From Sphingobium sp. WTD-1 (lineage in GTDB: Bacteria; Pseudomonadota; Alphaproteobacteria; Sphingomonadales; Sphingomonadaceae): DNA of 64,000 bases. Below are positions 29,738 through 39,169 of the stretch, one piece after another. Below the pieces are notes generated by a model that saw only the letters and a list, made by a program, of their open reading frames with translations, made no database searches and was not told where the DNA came from. The stretch's first letter is position 1; each line of letters starts with the position of its first letter. The stretch is from the NCBI RefSeq assembly GCF_030128825.1, contig NZ_CP119127.1, positions 930,001-994,000 of the forward strand, read 5' to 3'. The position numbers and the translations under genes are program-made.

Positions 29738-31395
29738 CCTAGCCCGCACTATTCATGAGGCCTCCGCTCCGGGTTCGTGCGAGCATGGTTTGTCGGTCGT
29801 CGGGTGATCAGAGCAAGCTCCTCCGGCGGTTTTTTTCACCGCGTCAGGATCGATGGGCTTTTCGAGGTTGAAGGACGAGGGCTCGGGCTTTGGGCGGCAC
29901 TGCCGCGCTGGTTATGTGGGTGCCGGCCGGAGGCCGGTGGCAATGGTTCTGAACAGGCTGGCATCGGGACAGGCTGACGCGAAGGCGACGCGGATGCGCG
30001 TAGCGGTTTCGATGACGCGGGCGGCGACCTTGAGCAACCGCAGGCGCAGCGTTGCGAACTCGGCGGTGGCGAGCGCGGCAGCCTTCGGGATTTCCTGCTG
30101 GATGCGCCACACGAGCCAGTAGGCGGCGGTGTGCAGGATGAGGCGCATCTGGTTGGCATTGGCTGAGCGGCACGAGGTACGATCGCTGGCAAGCTGGGTC
30201 TTGTGGCGCTTGATCAGGTTCTCGGCGTTGCCGCGCGCGCAGTAGAGGGTGTCGTAGATATGCTCAGCCGAACCTTCGGCCAGCGAGGTGACGACATAGC
30301 GGATGTCCATGCCCAGCGTGCTGGCCTCGATCCGGGCGACGACGCGGCGCTGGCACTTCCAGCTCTTCGCGCCGTAGCGGGTCTCGGCATAGTTGCGCAG
30401 GACCGGATATTGGCGCTGAGCCCGCTTAACCGCGCAGGCATCGGCGGCAGCGACGATTTCGGGATCAGCACGCAGCGCGGCGTTGGTCGGCAGGCCGAAC
30501 ACGTAGTCGACGCCGGCCGCCTCGCAGAAGGCCATGACCTCGGGCCGGCCATAGTGCCCGTCGCCGCGGATGGTGATGTGCGTTTCGGGCCAGTGCCGGC
30601 GCAGATGGCGCACCAGGCGCCGGATGTGGCCGGCAGCTTCGGCGCCCGACGGTGTCTTGCCGGTGCGCAGCAGCATCGCCACCGGTCGGCCGGTGGCAGT
30701 GTCGTAGACATGGATCGGCAGGAAGCAGCGCTCGCCATGATGCCCGTTCCAGAAGGAGAGCTGCTGATAGCCATGAACAACGTCACAGGTGTCATCGATA
30801 TCCAGCGTCACCGCCGCCGGCGCGGCGGGGTAGCTGGTGCAGTAGATGTCGATCATCGCGGCCATCATCCTGGCCAGTTCGCGTGTGGTCGGCGCATTTT
30901 CCCACCGGCTCATCGTCGGTTGGCTGGCCAGCCCCGCGCCCGATCCCGGCAGCTTGCCCAGCGCCAGACGGAAGCCCGGATCGTCGCGCAGAGCGTCGAG
31001 ATCATCGGCGTCTTCATAGCCGCAGGCGATCGCGAACACCCGGGCACGCAGGATGTCATCAAGGCGATGGATCACCCGCACAGGGTCCCGCGGATCGGCA
31101 ATGCAAGCCGCAAGCCGCCGGCAAAGCCCCATCGCGCGCTCGGCCTGTGCCAGCAGCAGAACACCGCCATCCGAGGTGAGCCGACCTCCGTCGAACGCGG
31201 CTGTGATCTTCTTGCGCCCGATCGCTGGAAACGAAAATCCCGGCGCGCTATCATCGCTCCCGGCGGGTGTGGCCCGTGGCATAAATTGCCTCGCTGCAGG
31301 ACTGGTCTAGACACCCATTTTCCTACATCAAAGCAATCGCTTACACCACTCCCGCCAACCCTGCTGACTGAGCCCGATGAATAAGCCGGGCTAGG
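29738..31395 (-). mobile_element. IS1380-family insertion sequence
   Basis: About 1658 bp, bounded by imperfect inverted repeats beginning CCTAGCCCG and continuing TATTCAT (left 29738-29759; right complement 31374-31395). One transposase gene fills it. Flanking 4-bp sequences (CAGG left, TTGC right) do not match, so the original target duplication is gone, consistent with deletions on one or both sides: the ATPase to the left and the IS5-type gene to the right are both broken. Confidence 0.8.
29912..31282 (-). CDS. IS1380-family transposase
   Basis: 456-residue DDE transposase. Family features: an N-terminal AAFDGGRLTSDGGVLLLAQ, the first acid in AVTLDIDDTCDVVHGYQ, the second in ITIRGDGHYGRPEVMAF, and the late YCARGNAENLIKRHK with the catalytic Glu. 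Length is normal and the frame intact, so the element may be mobile. Start context was not decisive; ATG at 31282 is used. Confidence 0.93.
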   Translation of the reverse strand: MPRATPAGSDDSAPGFSFPAIGRKKITAAFDGGRLTSDGGVLLLAQAERAMGLCRRLAACIADPRDPVRVIHRLDDILRARVFAIACGYEDADDLDALRDDPGFRLALGKLPGSGAGLASQPTMSRWENAPTTRELARMMAAMIDIYCTSYPAAPAAVTLDIDDTCDVVHGYQQLSFWNGHHGERCFLPIHVYDTATGRPVAMLLRTGKTPSGAEAAGHIRRLVRHLRRHWPETHITIRGDGHYGRPEVMAFCEAAGVDYVFGLPTNAALRADPEIVAAADACAVKRAQRQYPVLRNYAETRYGAKSWKCQRRVVARIEASTLGMDIRYVVTSLAEGSAEHIYDTLYCARGNAENLIKRHKTQLASDRTSCRSANANQMRLILHTAAYWLVWRIQQEIPKAAALATAEFATLRLRLLKVAARVIETATRIRVAFASACPDASLFRTIATGLRPAPT

Positions 31396-32000
31396 TTGCG
31401 CCCAGCAGTTTCGGCAGCCTGACGAGGTTGTAGGCGGCAGCGGTGAGCGTGAAGGACCATCCGACGCGATCTTGCCCACGGTGTCGGGTTTTTCGCATGG
31501 TGCCGCAGGTTTTTGCCCATCCGAACACTTCCTCGATCCGCTTGCGGATTTTCTGGGAGAGGCCGTAGCCGGGATGGCGTGTCGTACGCCCGTCAATGGC
31601 AGAACGGCGATTGGTGTTATTCTGGGCCACGTGCGGGGTGACGTCCATCTCGCGCAATGCCTCGACGAAGGCGGCGGTGTCGTAGTTCTTGTCCGCGCCC
31701 AGCGTGATCCGATGGCGCCCTTCCATCCGGCCCAGCATGGTCAGTGCGGCCTCGCGTTCGGCGGTGCCGGTCGCGTGGGTGAGGATCGCATCGACTACAA
31801 GGCCATTGCGGTTCTCCATGAGGACATGGGCCATATGGCACAGCTTGGCTGCCTGGCCCCGCGCTTTCTTGAATAAGCGGGCATCGGGATCAGTGGTTGA
31901 TGCATGGGTCGCATTGCTGCGCTTCTCGCCCCGGAAATCGCGTCCGGCATTGCTCGGCGCTGTTTTCTGCTCGCCATGGCCGGAGACTGAACCACCGTCA

Positions 32001-33322
32001 GGGACTGTCAGGATTTCCGTGTGCGGCCGGGCGGTTGATCATCAGGCCGCCATGGCTCTGATGAAACGTTCGCCGAAGATCACGGCAAATTGCGCCTTCG
32101 CCATGGTCCACTCACGTGGTGGCATCTTCCACTCTTTCTCCGACCGATTCAAGATCAGGTAGAGCAGCTTGGTGGCGGCCTCGTCGCTGGGGAAGTGTCC
32201 CCTGGCCCTGACAGCCCGCCTGAGCTTCGAGTTCAAAGCTTCGATGGCGTTCGTAGTGTAGATGATCCGGCGGACCTCGTCGGGGAACGCAAAAAACGGG
32301 ATCACCTCGCCCCAGGCGCGCCGCCAGCTCTGGCCGATGGCGGGATAGCGCTGCCCCCAAGGGCCAGCCTCAAATGCTGTCAGCGCCTTTTCGGCGGCAT
32401 CTGCGTCGGTGGCACGGTAAATCTCCTTGAGCGCGCTGGCGAGGTTCTTTCGGTCCTTCCAGGAGACGAAGTCCATCGAGTTGCGCAGCAGGTGAACGAT
32501 GCAGGTCTGGACGATCGCATCGGGGAACACTGCGGTGATCGCATCGGGAAAGCCCTTCAGGCCGTCAACGACGGCCAGCAGGATGTCTTCAACGCCACGG
32601 TTGCGAAGCTCGTTCATCACCCGAAGCCAGAACTTGGCACCCTCATTCTGCTCGAGCCACAAGCCGAGCACCTCCTTTGCGCCGTCGGCGCGGACGCCCA
32701 GCGCAATGTGGATCGCCTTGTTGCGCACCATGCCCTCGTCGCGGATCTTGACCCGGATCGCGTCGAAGAAGACCAGCGGGTAAACCGGATCGAGCGGCCG
32801 CTGCTGCCAAGTGGCGACCTCATCGAGCACGGCGTCGGTCACCGTGCTAATCAAATCGGGTGAGACGTCGATGCCGTATAGATCGTGCAGGTGCCTGGTG
32901 ATCTCGCGGGTGCTCATGCCGCGCGCGTACATCGACACGATCTTGTCGTCGAAGCCGGGAAAGCGGCGTTGATACTTGGCGATCAACTGCGGGTCGAAGC
33001 TCGACTGGCGATCGCGCGGCACGTCGATCGCCAACTTGCCGGTGTCGGTCATTACCGTCTTCCGACCGTAGCCGTTGCGCATGTTGCCGGCGCCGTCTTC
33101 GCCAGCGAGGTGGTGATCCATCTCCGCATTCAGGGCACGCTCTGTCAGCGCCTTCTTCAGCGAATCGAGCAGACCGCCCTGCTCGAAGGCGGCACTGGCA
33201 GCGCCGCCCGCCAAAAGCTGATCGAGAAGCTCATTCGGTATGGCAGGTTCTTTGCGTCGTGACATAGTGGGACTCCTTGTTGCCCATTATGCCCGGCCGC
33301 ACACGGAAATCCTGACAGTCCC
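32001..33322 (-). mobile_element. IS256-family insertion sequence, copy 2 (inverted relative to copy 1)
   Basis: 1322 bp with the same GGGACTGTCAGGATTTCCGT inverted ends as 5702-7023 and in the opposite orientation. Flanking duplication CCACCGTCA (9 bp, 31992-32000 and 33323-33331). It lies within an IS5-type transposase gene. Each copy has its own target repeat, so the two were inserted independently. Confidence 0.95.
32042..33265 (-). CDS. IS256-family (mutator-type) transposase, copy 2
   Basis: 407 residues, identical in sequence to the product of 5759-6982, with the same DDE residues and the QTCIVHLLRNSMDFV signature. Identity of the two copies implies recent movement. As a pair of identical inverted repeats they could also recombine and flip the ~25-kb segment between them. 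Confidence 0.95.
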   Translation of the reverse strand: MSRRKEPAIPNELLDQLLAGGAASAAFEQGGLLDSLKKALTERALNAEMDHHLAGEDGAGNMRNGYGRKTVMTDTGKLAIDVPRDRQSSFDPQLIAKYQRRFPGFDDKIVSMYARGMSTREITRHLHDLYGIDVSPDLISTVTDAVLDEVATWQQRPLDPVYPLVFFDAIRVKIRDEGMVRNKAIHIALGVRADGAKEVLGLWLEQNEGAKFWLRVMNELRNRGVEDILLAVVDGLKGFPDAITAVFPDAIVQTCIVHLLRNSMDFVSWKDRKNLASALKEIYRATDADAAEKALTAFEAGPWGQRYPAIGQSWRRAWGEVIPFFAFPDEVRRIIYTTNAIEALNSKLRRAVRARGHFPSDEAATKLLYLILNRSEKEWKMPPREWTMAKAQFAVIFGERFIRAMAA

Positions 33323-33374
33323 CCACCGTCATCGTCATCCCCGGGGCCGCCTTCATCCTTGGGCCTGAAGCTCT

Positions 33375-33728
33375 TCACGCTGGCCCACGCTTCGACCAAC
33401 GTGCCGTCCACCGAGAAATGATCGTCGGACAGAAGAGCCTGCACGCGTGCCTGAAGAGATCATCAAGAAGGCTCTGAGTCGTATCGCTGGCGGGTAGAAC
33501 AAGTTTTGGGGTATTGATCGCATAAGCGATCGTGTCGCGCGGAACTCCCAAGTAGACGGCGATACGCTCCAGCTCAGGGACCGTCACCGGGGCGTTTTCA
33601 TTCTCGATTAACCGAACCCGGCGCTCACTGATGCGGATCGCGTGCGACATCTCCTTTTGCAGCGATCCCGTTTCGAGTTGCGATCGAAGCTGCTTTATCA
33701 AACTGCCCTGTGGCGTGACCTTTTTCAT
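33375..33728 (-). pseudogene. XRE-type HTH regulator fused to IS5 remnant
   Basis: The first ~90 residues form an XRE-like HTH: SLIKQLRSQLETGSLQKEMS, then ISERRVRLIENENAPVTVPE and LERIAVYLGVPRDTIAYAI. From about residue 90 the frame runs into the IS5-type remnant read in another frame (HACRLFCPTIISRWTARW), so the natural C-terminus is lost. The HTH may still be made as a tailed protein. It lies on the same strand as, and about 280 bp downstream of, the CHAT gene and could once have regulated it. Start ATG at 33728 follows an AGGTCACG stretch, a weak RBS. Confidence 0.6.
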
Positions 33729-34010
33729 CGTGACCTCTGCGTCTGCTTTCTAATCACGAAGCTACAAAGGTTTGCCGCACTTCGGTCGGCACAAGATCGG
33801 CAGGCAGCGGCACGTGATCGGCACGCATCTGGCCACCAGCCAGTCGCATTAATTTTAATCGCCGCATTCAGTTGCCCCTGAATTTCTCTAAAAAGTCTCT
33901 CCGTTTACTTGATTCAACCTAACCGACCGCCTCCACTTTGACCAGATTTTGCTTTGGTGAAATCTGCCGACCGCCAGGCCCGACGAAGCTTACGGACATG
34001 GAATATCTTC

Positions 34011-35075
34011 CTATAGCTCCGCCCCATATCCCTCGGTAGCTTTCACCAGCACTAATGAGGCAATATCCACATCTTCCCGTGACAGGCATTGCGGCAATTC
34101 GCTGGCCTCGTCGTCGATCATCGCCGCCTCGATCCTGACTTTTGCCTGTTTCAATGCACTGCCCACAGACTGCCCACTCGCGAGTGCCGCATAGAACTGC
34201 TGGGCGAAGAGGATCGCGGCCATGTCCAACACCGCGTCGGACATGGCGATAACCACCGGGACGGCGGGAAGGATGACTTCCGCTCCCTCCAGCGTCTCAC
34301 AGGCATTCATAACCAGAAGCGTAGGCGGATGATCTGTTGAATCCAGCGCCTTCACCAAGAGCGGAAAGGACACCGAGTGCTCCGAGCCGCCTTCGAGACT
34401 GCCACCTTCCATCAATAGCACTTCGCCGCCCCCATGGCCGGAAAAATGGATGATATGAGGTTGAATGTCATTCAGACCGTCCAGCAAATCCTGAAAGGTT
34501 GCTGCCGGGCGCTGCTCCACCGACACAAGATCGCGATATTTTGCGCCCCGAAGGGCCTGTTGGACTTGCCGCACCTCAGCATCGGTTCGCAGGTCCATGC
34601 CAGGGTTAGCTGTCAGATAGAGAACGCGCAGCTTTTCTGGTTCTGGTGGCTTGATATGTACGTAGTGAACTTGCGGGGAAGTCAGCCGTGAGATTTCCCG
34701 CGCGTGATCTTTCTCCTGCTGTCTGCGCCGCTGCACGGCGCGATCCTCCGCCTGCCGTTCCGATTTCTCAGCTGATAGCAACGCGCGCTGTTTGTTGCCC
34801 TGATCTCGCGCATTGTCGGCGAGCTTTTTCTTGATTTCCGCGACCTTCTTTCCGGCGTCCACCGCCTTCTTGTTTTCGCGCGAGGCAGAAGACAGGGCGC
34901 TTCGAATGGATGTGGCCGAACTGTTCGGCCTGATCTGAGATTCATAGCGAAGGGCGCTATCTTTCGCCTTGTGGACATCAGCCTCATAGCGCTGCAAATC
35001 CTTTTGCAGCGCGGCTTCTCTATCTTTCAATCGCTCGATGTCGCGGCGATAGGTATCTGACAGCGGCACGGGCAC
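34011..35075 (-). CDS. Coiled-coil CHAT-domain (caspase-like) protease
   Basis: 354 residues. Residues 1-130 are a charged, Lys/Glu/Ala-rich long coiled coil; a short linker ([20 protein letters not shown]) leads to a CHAT domain with catalytic dyad H214 (HFSGHGG) and C259 (VMNACE). No TPR, NACHT or transmembrane part is present. CHAT peptidases in bacteria act in regulated proteolysis and abortive-infection systems (for example the gasdermin and Csx29 systems). Here no gasdermin- or CRISPR-like gene is adjacent, so the target is unknown. It lies in an area with a broken anticodon nuclease and many IS copies, which looks like a defence-type region. Confidence 0.85.
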   Translation of the reverse strand: MPVPLSDTYRRDIERLKDREAALQKDLQRYEADVHKAKDSALRYESQIRPNSSATSIRSALSSASRENKKAVDAGKKVAEIKKKLADNARDQGNKQRALLSAEKSERQAEDRAVQRRRQQEKDHAREISRLTSPQVHYVHIKPPEPEKLRVLYLTANPGMDLRTDAEVRQVQQALRGAKYRDLVSVEQRPAATFQDLLDGLNDIQPHIIHFSGHGGGEVLLMEGGSLEGGSEHSVSFPLLVKALDSTDHPPTLLVMNACETLEGAEVILPAVPVVIAMSDAVLDMAAILFAQQFYAALASGQSVGSALKQAKVRIEAAMIDDEASELPQCLSREDVDIASLVLVKATEGYGAEL

Positions 35076-35705
35076 CCCCCTCGTTCTTTTTCTGTTCTAG
35101 CTGATGCCGCCGCGCGTTCCAAGATCAAAGGCGTTGCGTACCTCCTGAAAACCAACAACTTGGAGTTGCTATGCCGACGTTCGCGTATGGCGAAAAGTGT
35201 GGCGCGCCCCACGCCGTATCACGCTGCAACCGCTTCTGCCGATGGCCCGAGCGCCTTGCCAAGCGGCGAGACCCGGCTTTGCAATCACGCAACTGCTCGT
35301 GAACGGCAGCTTTTTTCACTGAACCGCTCTCAAGCCGCCTGACCGGAAAGTCCCATCCCCAGCCGAAAAGCAGCCGGGCGAACCACTCCAAGCAACCGCC
35401 CCCAGCCACCCACTCGCGCGTTTTGCATATTTTTTCGGTCGCCCAGACCGCATCGGCAAAACGCAGGAGCGCGCGCGTTTCGATCTCTACAGGACGATCG
35501 CGAAGGCGCTTTTTGTTGACGCCAAGTAAAACCGAGCGAGCCAAAAAAAAGGCCGATCAGAAGACCGGCCGATGAGTTTTAGGAGAGGATGCCTGAAAGG
35601 CAGGGCCTCTTTGGATCGGTGGCGCTGTCCTGCCAATTGAGAAAGGTGGGAGTGCGATTGCGCCATGCGCAACTGAGCTTCGGCTGGATCACGATCGCGG
35701 GCCGG
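35076..35705. other. Intergenic region, no convincing gene
   Basis: 630 bp. A 139-residue frame (35125-35544, minus) has no recognisable domain, its start lies against the T-run of the terminator at 35541-35570, and composition is erratic, so it is not annotated. The stretch holds that terminator and presumably the promoter of the CHAT gene. Confidence 0.45.
35541..35570 (-). terminator. Terminator downstream of the fructosamine kinase gene
   Basis: GGCCG / CGGCC stem (35551-35555 with 35566-35570); read on the minus strand it is followed by eight T. It lies about 135 bp beyond the stop of the minus-strand kinase gene. Confidence 0.7.
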
Positions 35706-36509
35706 TCAGAGGCCCAGCTGCGCGAGGCATGCCCCAGCCTGCTGATGATAGGTGCCGCCGAAAAGCCGAACATGGACGAGCAGCGGCCACAGCCGATAGA
35801 CGGGCTGGCGCTCTTCCCAGCCCTGGGTGAGGCCGCAGGCGTCGTAGAATATCTGTGGCGGCTGGTCGAACAGCCCCAGCATGGCGAGATCGACCTCGCG
35901 GTCGCCATGATAGCATGCAGGGTCGATCAGCCCGCTGATGCGGTCCTGGCTGACAAGGATATTGCCACCCCACAGATCGCCATGGAGGAGGGCTGAGGGC
36001 GGGCGATTGGGTATATGCTCGCCAAGGCGGTCGGCGAGCCGCTCGACACGATGGGCCAGCTGGGCACTGAGATGCGGAATATGGCAGCGCAGGCGTTTAT
36101 CCGCCCAGAAGGTGACCCAGTTGTCGGAGCGGCCATTGGGGATCGGTACGTCGCCAAAGCCGTAATCGCGATCCCAGCCATAGGCCGCCTGGCTCGGGGC
36201 ATGGAGATGGTCGAGCAGTTCGGCAAGATGCGCCCAATTCCGGGCGAGCCGGCCGCTCGAGGGTAGATCCTCAAGCAGCAAAAGATCATCCTGGACAGCC
36301 AATACCTGCGGGACCGCCGTGCCGGTCGCCGCGATTGCTGCGAGCATGCGGGCTTCCTCGACCACCCAGTCGCCCCGTTTGGCGATGACAGTGTCACCGC
36401 CTGACAGGGAAAGCCGGGCAACGAAGGAAAGATCGCCGCCTGCAACGCGCGTGACGCTTTCAACATGGCGACCCAGCAATGATGCCGCCTCGGTGAATAT
36501 CGCTCTCAT
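35706..36509 (-). CDS. Fructosamine kinase family protein
   Basis: About 267 residues of the fructosamine-kinase / phosphotransferase fold, which phosphorylates glycated amines (or ribulosamines) so that the sugar falls off proteins. Kinase features: TVIAKRG with the ATP-binding Lys, the catalytic loop LLHGDLWGGNIL, and the metal-binding LIDPACYHGDREVDLAML, the family signature. I start at MRAIFTEAASLLG (36509); the open frame goes further upstream, but the added residues look non-coding. A single gene with its own terminator; no partner nearby explains it. Confidence 0.87.
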   Translation of the reverse strand: MRAIFTEAASLLGRHVESVTRVAGGDLSFVARLSLSGGDTVIAKRGDWVVEEARMLAAIAATGTAVPQVLAVQDDLLLLEDLPSSGRLARNWAHLAELLDHLHAPSQAAYGWDRDYGFGDVPIPNGRSDNWVTFWADKRLRCHIPHLSAQLAHRVERLADRLGEHIPNRPPSALLHGDLWGGNILVSQDRISGLIDPACYHGDREVDLAMLGLFDQPPQIFYDACGLTQGWEERQPVYRLWPLLVHVRLFGGTYHQQAGACLAQLGL

Positions 36510-36624
36510 GCTGCTTTGCCCCTGTCCCCCATCAAGCCTGCACCGATCGGATTTCTGCTTGCTCATGGCAAGACTGGAGACAGGCGCCAAGCAGGGGCAA
36601 GATCAGGCGGCGTCGATAAAAGCA

Positions 36625-36654
36625 GCCCCGCCGGAGACATCTCCACGGCGGGGC
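36625..36654 (-). terminator. Terminator downstream of the AlpA-like gene
   Basis: GCCCCGCC / GGCGGGGC, a perfect 8-bp stem with a 14-nt loop. Read on the minus strand it is followed by TGCTTTTATC. It lies 70 bp after the AlpA-like stop. Confidence 0.6.
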
Positions 36655-36724
36655 CATAGTTCAGGGAGGTGCCGCCCCAAGGGGGGAAGGAGCGACAGAC
36701 TGGATATGGTGTCCATCGATGACT

Positions 36725-36958
36725 TTACAATGACGATGCCCTTTGCCGCTTGTCGGCATCCTCCACAGTCCAGAACATGGGATTGCGCACCCAGTCGTTG
36801 ATGGCGGATTCGCGCCAGCCCATGCAGCGGGTGGCAATCCTGATCTGTTTGGGAAAGGTGCCGGCCTGGACCTTGCGATAGAGGGTCGCGCGGCTGAGGC
36901 CGGTCCGGTCGAGGACGGTGTTGAGCCGGAGGATACGGTCGGACGGGGGCATGGTCAT
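36725..36958 (-). CDS. AlpA-family phage/island transcriptional regulator
   Basis: 77 residues with the AlpA/excisionase-like winged HTH: LRLNTVLDRTGLSRATLYRK, then GTFPKQIRI and GWRESAINDWV. AlpA proteins switch on integrase/excision genes of P4-like islands, which fits the P4-type integrase at the island end. Here the gene lies 33 kb from the integrase, beside the mobilisation block, so it may serve another integrated module. Several ATG codons near the start make the first residue uncertain. Confidence 0.85.
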   Translation of the reverse strand: MTMPPSDRILRLNTVLDRTGLSRATLYRKVQAGTFPKQIRIATRCMGWRESAINDWVRNPMFWTVEDADKRQRASSL

Positions 36959-37470
36959 GGCTGGTCCTTGCTGCTGTGGATAAGTCTGATCCCCTTTGCG
37001 ATGAGTCTTGGCAGCGGCTTGAGCGGGAGCAAGGGACTGAGCCGTGTCTGGCGGGCTTTGTCATGATCTGGCGTAAACTGACACAGAACTGGATGATGGA
37101 AAGGGGCGTCTCCGCCTTGGGGCGGACCGCGCTCTGCTCCGCTGCGCTCCACCGAGTCGGCGCTGTACTTGTCTCGTCCCTGCCGGGCGATGATCGCTGA
37201 CGCTTTGCAGCCCATTGGGCTGCTGGCTGCGGCCAGCGCGGCTGCGCCGCGCTGACGCCGGTTTGTCTGGGGCCGCCAGAATGACGGGGGTGGGCGTCGG
37301 CTTTCTCTAGACCCGTGCCGGCGGGCCGCAAGCCGGCTGCGCCGGCTCCTCCTCTTGCGTTGCGGCCCTGCAGGTGCAGTCCGCCTCATGGGCACGGGCC
37401 TGCCGTGCGCCTCCTTGCCGCCCACCCCCGCCATTCCGGCGGCCGGTGCTGGAGAGGCAGGAGAAAGGAC
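36959..37470. other. Upstream region of ardC, no gene recognised
   Basis: 512 bp, GC-rich, between the divergent AlpA-like gene and ardC. Minus-strand frames here are shadows of ardC. It presumably holds both promoters. AGGAGAAAGGAC just before 37471 is the ardC RBS. Confidence 0.45.
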
Positions 37471-38094
37471 ATGGGTAACATCGAGCGCCAGAGCATCTAT
37501 GGCGAAGTCACCTCCCGGATCATCGCGGAACTGGAGGCGGGGCATCTTCCCTGGGTGAAGCCATGGGACAGCAGCGCCTGTCCCTGCACCATGCCGCACA
37601 ATGCCGTCACCGGGCGTCGCTATTCAGGCATCAACATTCTGATCCTGTGGGCCACCGTGATCGAACGCGGCTTTACCGGGCAGCGCTGGCTGACCTACCG
37701 GCAGGCCGAGGCGGCTGGCGGCCATGTCCGAAAGGGCGAGAAGGGGAGCGTCATCTGCTACGCGGATCGGTTCATTCCCAAGGCCGAGGAAGAGCGCGCG
37801 GGGCAGGAGGATCGCGAGGCCAGGACGATTGCGTTTCTCAAGCGCTTTACCGTCTTCAACGTCGACCAGTGCGAGGGGCTGCCCGAAGACTTGTCCCATG
37901 TGCCCGAACTGCCCGGGCCGTTGGTGTCGATCGCCGAGGCCGACAGCCTGATCCGGAACAGCGGCGCGGACTTCCGCATCGGCGGCGGCGAGGCCTATTA
38001 TTCTCCATCCGGTGACTATGTCGCCGTGCCGCCACAGGCCGTCTTCCATGAGCCCATCAACTGGTATCGCACCGCCTTGCATGAGCTTGGCCAT
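37471..38094 (+). pseudogene. ardC: ardC anti-restriction gene, 5' part (interrupted by RIT element)
   Basis: The first ~208 codons of an ArdC-type protein: N-terminal ssDNA-binding domain (IYGEVTSRIIAELEAGHLPW, NAVTGRRYSGINILIL, GGHVRKGEKGSVICYADRF), then a zincin metallopeptidase domain broken exactly in its active site, TALHELGH. ArdC protects incoming conjugative DNA from restriction. Reading past 38094 enters the RIT element, so any product has a foreign tail. The matching C-terminal part is at 41455-41741. Confidence 0.88.
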
Positions 38095-38176
38095 AATGCC
38101 GTGATCCGGATTATGCCGCATGGCTTCCGCTGGAAGCCGGTTTTCCGGGCATCGGCCATGCGGCTATTCGGCATAA

Positions 38177-39169
38177 TCAGAGCCCTTCCAAGAACGCGAG
38201 GAGTTGATCGTCGGGCCGGAACCGGCCTGACGGAGTGGGCGGAGCCGCGACGCGAGCGAGCGCTTTCTCCTTCATCCGCATGTCGGCGTGGATGTAGATC
38301 TGGGTGGTCTCGACGTTCTCGTGACCAAGCCAGAGCGCGATCACCGCTGGATCGACGCCGTGGTGAAGCAGGTCCATCGCCGTGCTGTGGCGCAGCGTAT
38401 GCGGCGTGACCCGCTTCGTGCCGATGCTCGGACACGCGCGCGATGCCGTGAGGCAGTGCTTACGCACCAGATGTTCGAGCGCATCGCGGCTCAGCCGTTC
38501 GCCCCGGATCGACGGGAACAGCGGTCTGCTCTCATCCTTGTCGTTGCCGATCCACGCCGCCAGCATCTTGCCCGTCTCGCGGCGAAGAGGGGTGGCGCGC
38601 TCCTTCCGCCCCTTGCCCATGCAGCGGATGTGCGCGCCGTTTCCGAGCACGACATCGCCGCGCGTGAGGCCGACCAGTTCGGATGCCCGGAGGCCGGTCT
38701 GAACCGCGAGCAGCAGCAGCGCATGATCGCGCCGCCCCGCCCATGTCGTGCGGTCCGGCGCTGCCAGCAATGCCGCCATTTCGTCGGCGTCGAGGAACGT
38801 CACCGTGCGCTTCACATAGCGCTTGTTCGGCATGGCGAGGATGCGCTGGCAGTGCAGCAGCCAGGTCGGATCGCTCATCGCCACGTAGCGGAAGAACGAG
38901 CGGATCGCGGCGAGCCGGGTGTTGCGGCTGCGCGCGCTGTTGCCACGCGTCGTCTCGGTATGGACGAGGAAGTCGGCGACCAGATCGGCGTCGATATCCT
39001 CGACCGTGAGCCTGACCGGCGGCTTGCCGTGGCGAGCGCTCGCATATCGGAGCAACAGCCGGAACGTGTCGCGATAGCCTGCGACCGTATGACGGCTCGC
39101 CTCCATCTGGACGCGCAGCCGGTCGGTGAAGAAGCGCTGGATCAGCGCGGGCAAGGCAACCGCGCTCAT
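38177..39169 (-). CDS. RIT element tyrosine recombinase, third gene
   Basis: 330 residues. A SAM-like N-terminal DNA-binding domain (residues ~1-105) and a phage-integrase catalytic domain: R in TGLRASELVGLTRGDV, H-x-x-R in TPHTLRHSTAMDLLHHG, a second His in ALWLGHENVETT, and the nucleophile Tyr in QIYIHADM. Its start overlaps the second gene's stop by 4 bp. Its own stop codon lies inside the inner inverted repeat. In RIT elements the three proteins are thought to act together, which the overlapping order supports. Confidence 0.92.
   Translation of the reverse strand: MSAVALPALIQRFFTDRLRVQMEASRHTVAGYRDTFRLLLRYASARHGKPPVRLTVEDIDADLVADFLVHTETTRGNSARSRNTRLAAIRSFFRYVAMSDPTWLLHCQRILAMPNKRYVKRTVTFLDADEMAALLAAPDRTTWAGRRDHALLLLAVQTGLRASELVGLTRGDVVLGNGAHIRCMGKGRKERATPLRRETGKMLAAWIGNDKDESRPLFPSIRGERLSRDALEHLVRKHCLTASRACPSIGTKRVTPHTLRHSTAMDLLHHGVDPAVIALWLGHENVETTQIYIHADMRMKEKALARVAAPPTPSGRFRPDDQLLAFLEGL

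Larger units (their letters stand above)
31391..33455 (-). pseudogene. IS5-family transposase remnant, split by IS256 and lacking its N-terminus
   Basis: The right piece (33323 to about 33450) reads LLSDDHFSVDGTLVEAWASV and KSFRPKDEG. The left piece (31391-32000) continues with RGEKRSNATHASTTDPDARL, MENRNGLVVDAILTHATG, LGADKNYDTAAF and RIEEVFGWAKTCGTMRK. Removing 32001-33322 and one target repeat restores the frame (DDDGG-SVSGHGEQK). The first ~150 residues of an IS5-type transposase are missing: at about 33455 the sequence passes into an XRE regulator. The stop overlaps the IS1380 end. Confidence 0.82.

Noticed and set aside
5702..33322. Classical composite transposon made by the two IS256 copies
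   Set aside because: Each copy has its own target duplication, so they inserted separately; the pair does not share one outer duplication.
35125..35544. 139-codon minus-strand frame
   Set aside because: It begins against the T-run of a terminator and shows no family motif; kept as an intergenic note only.
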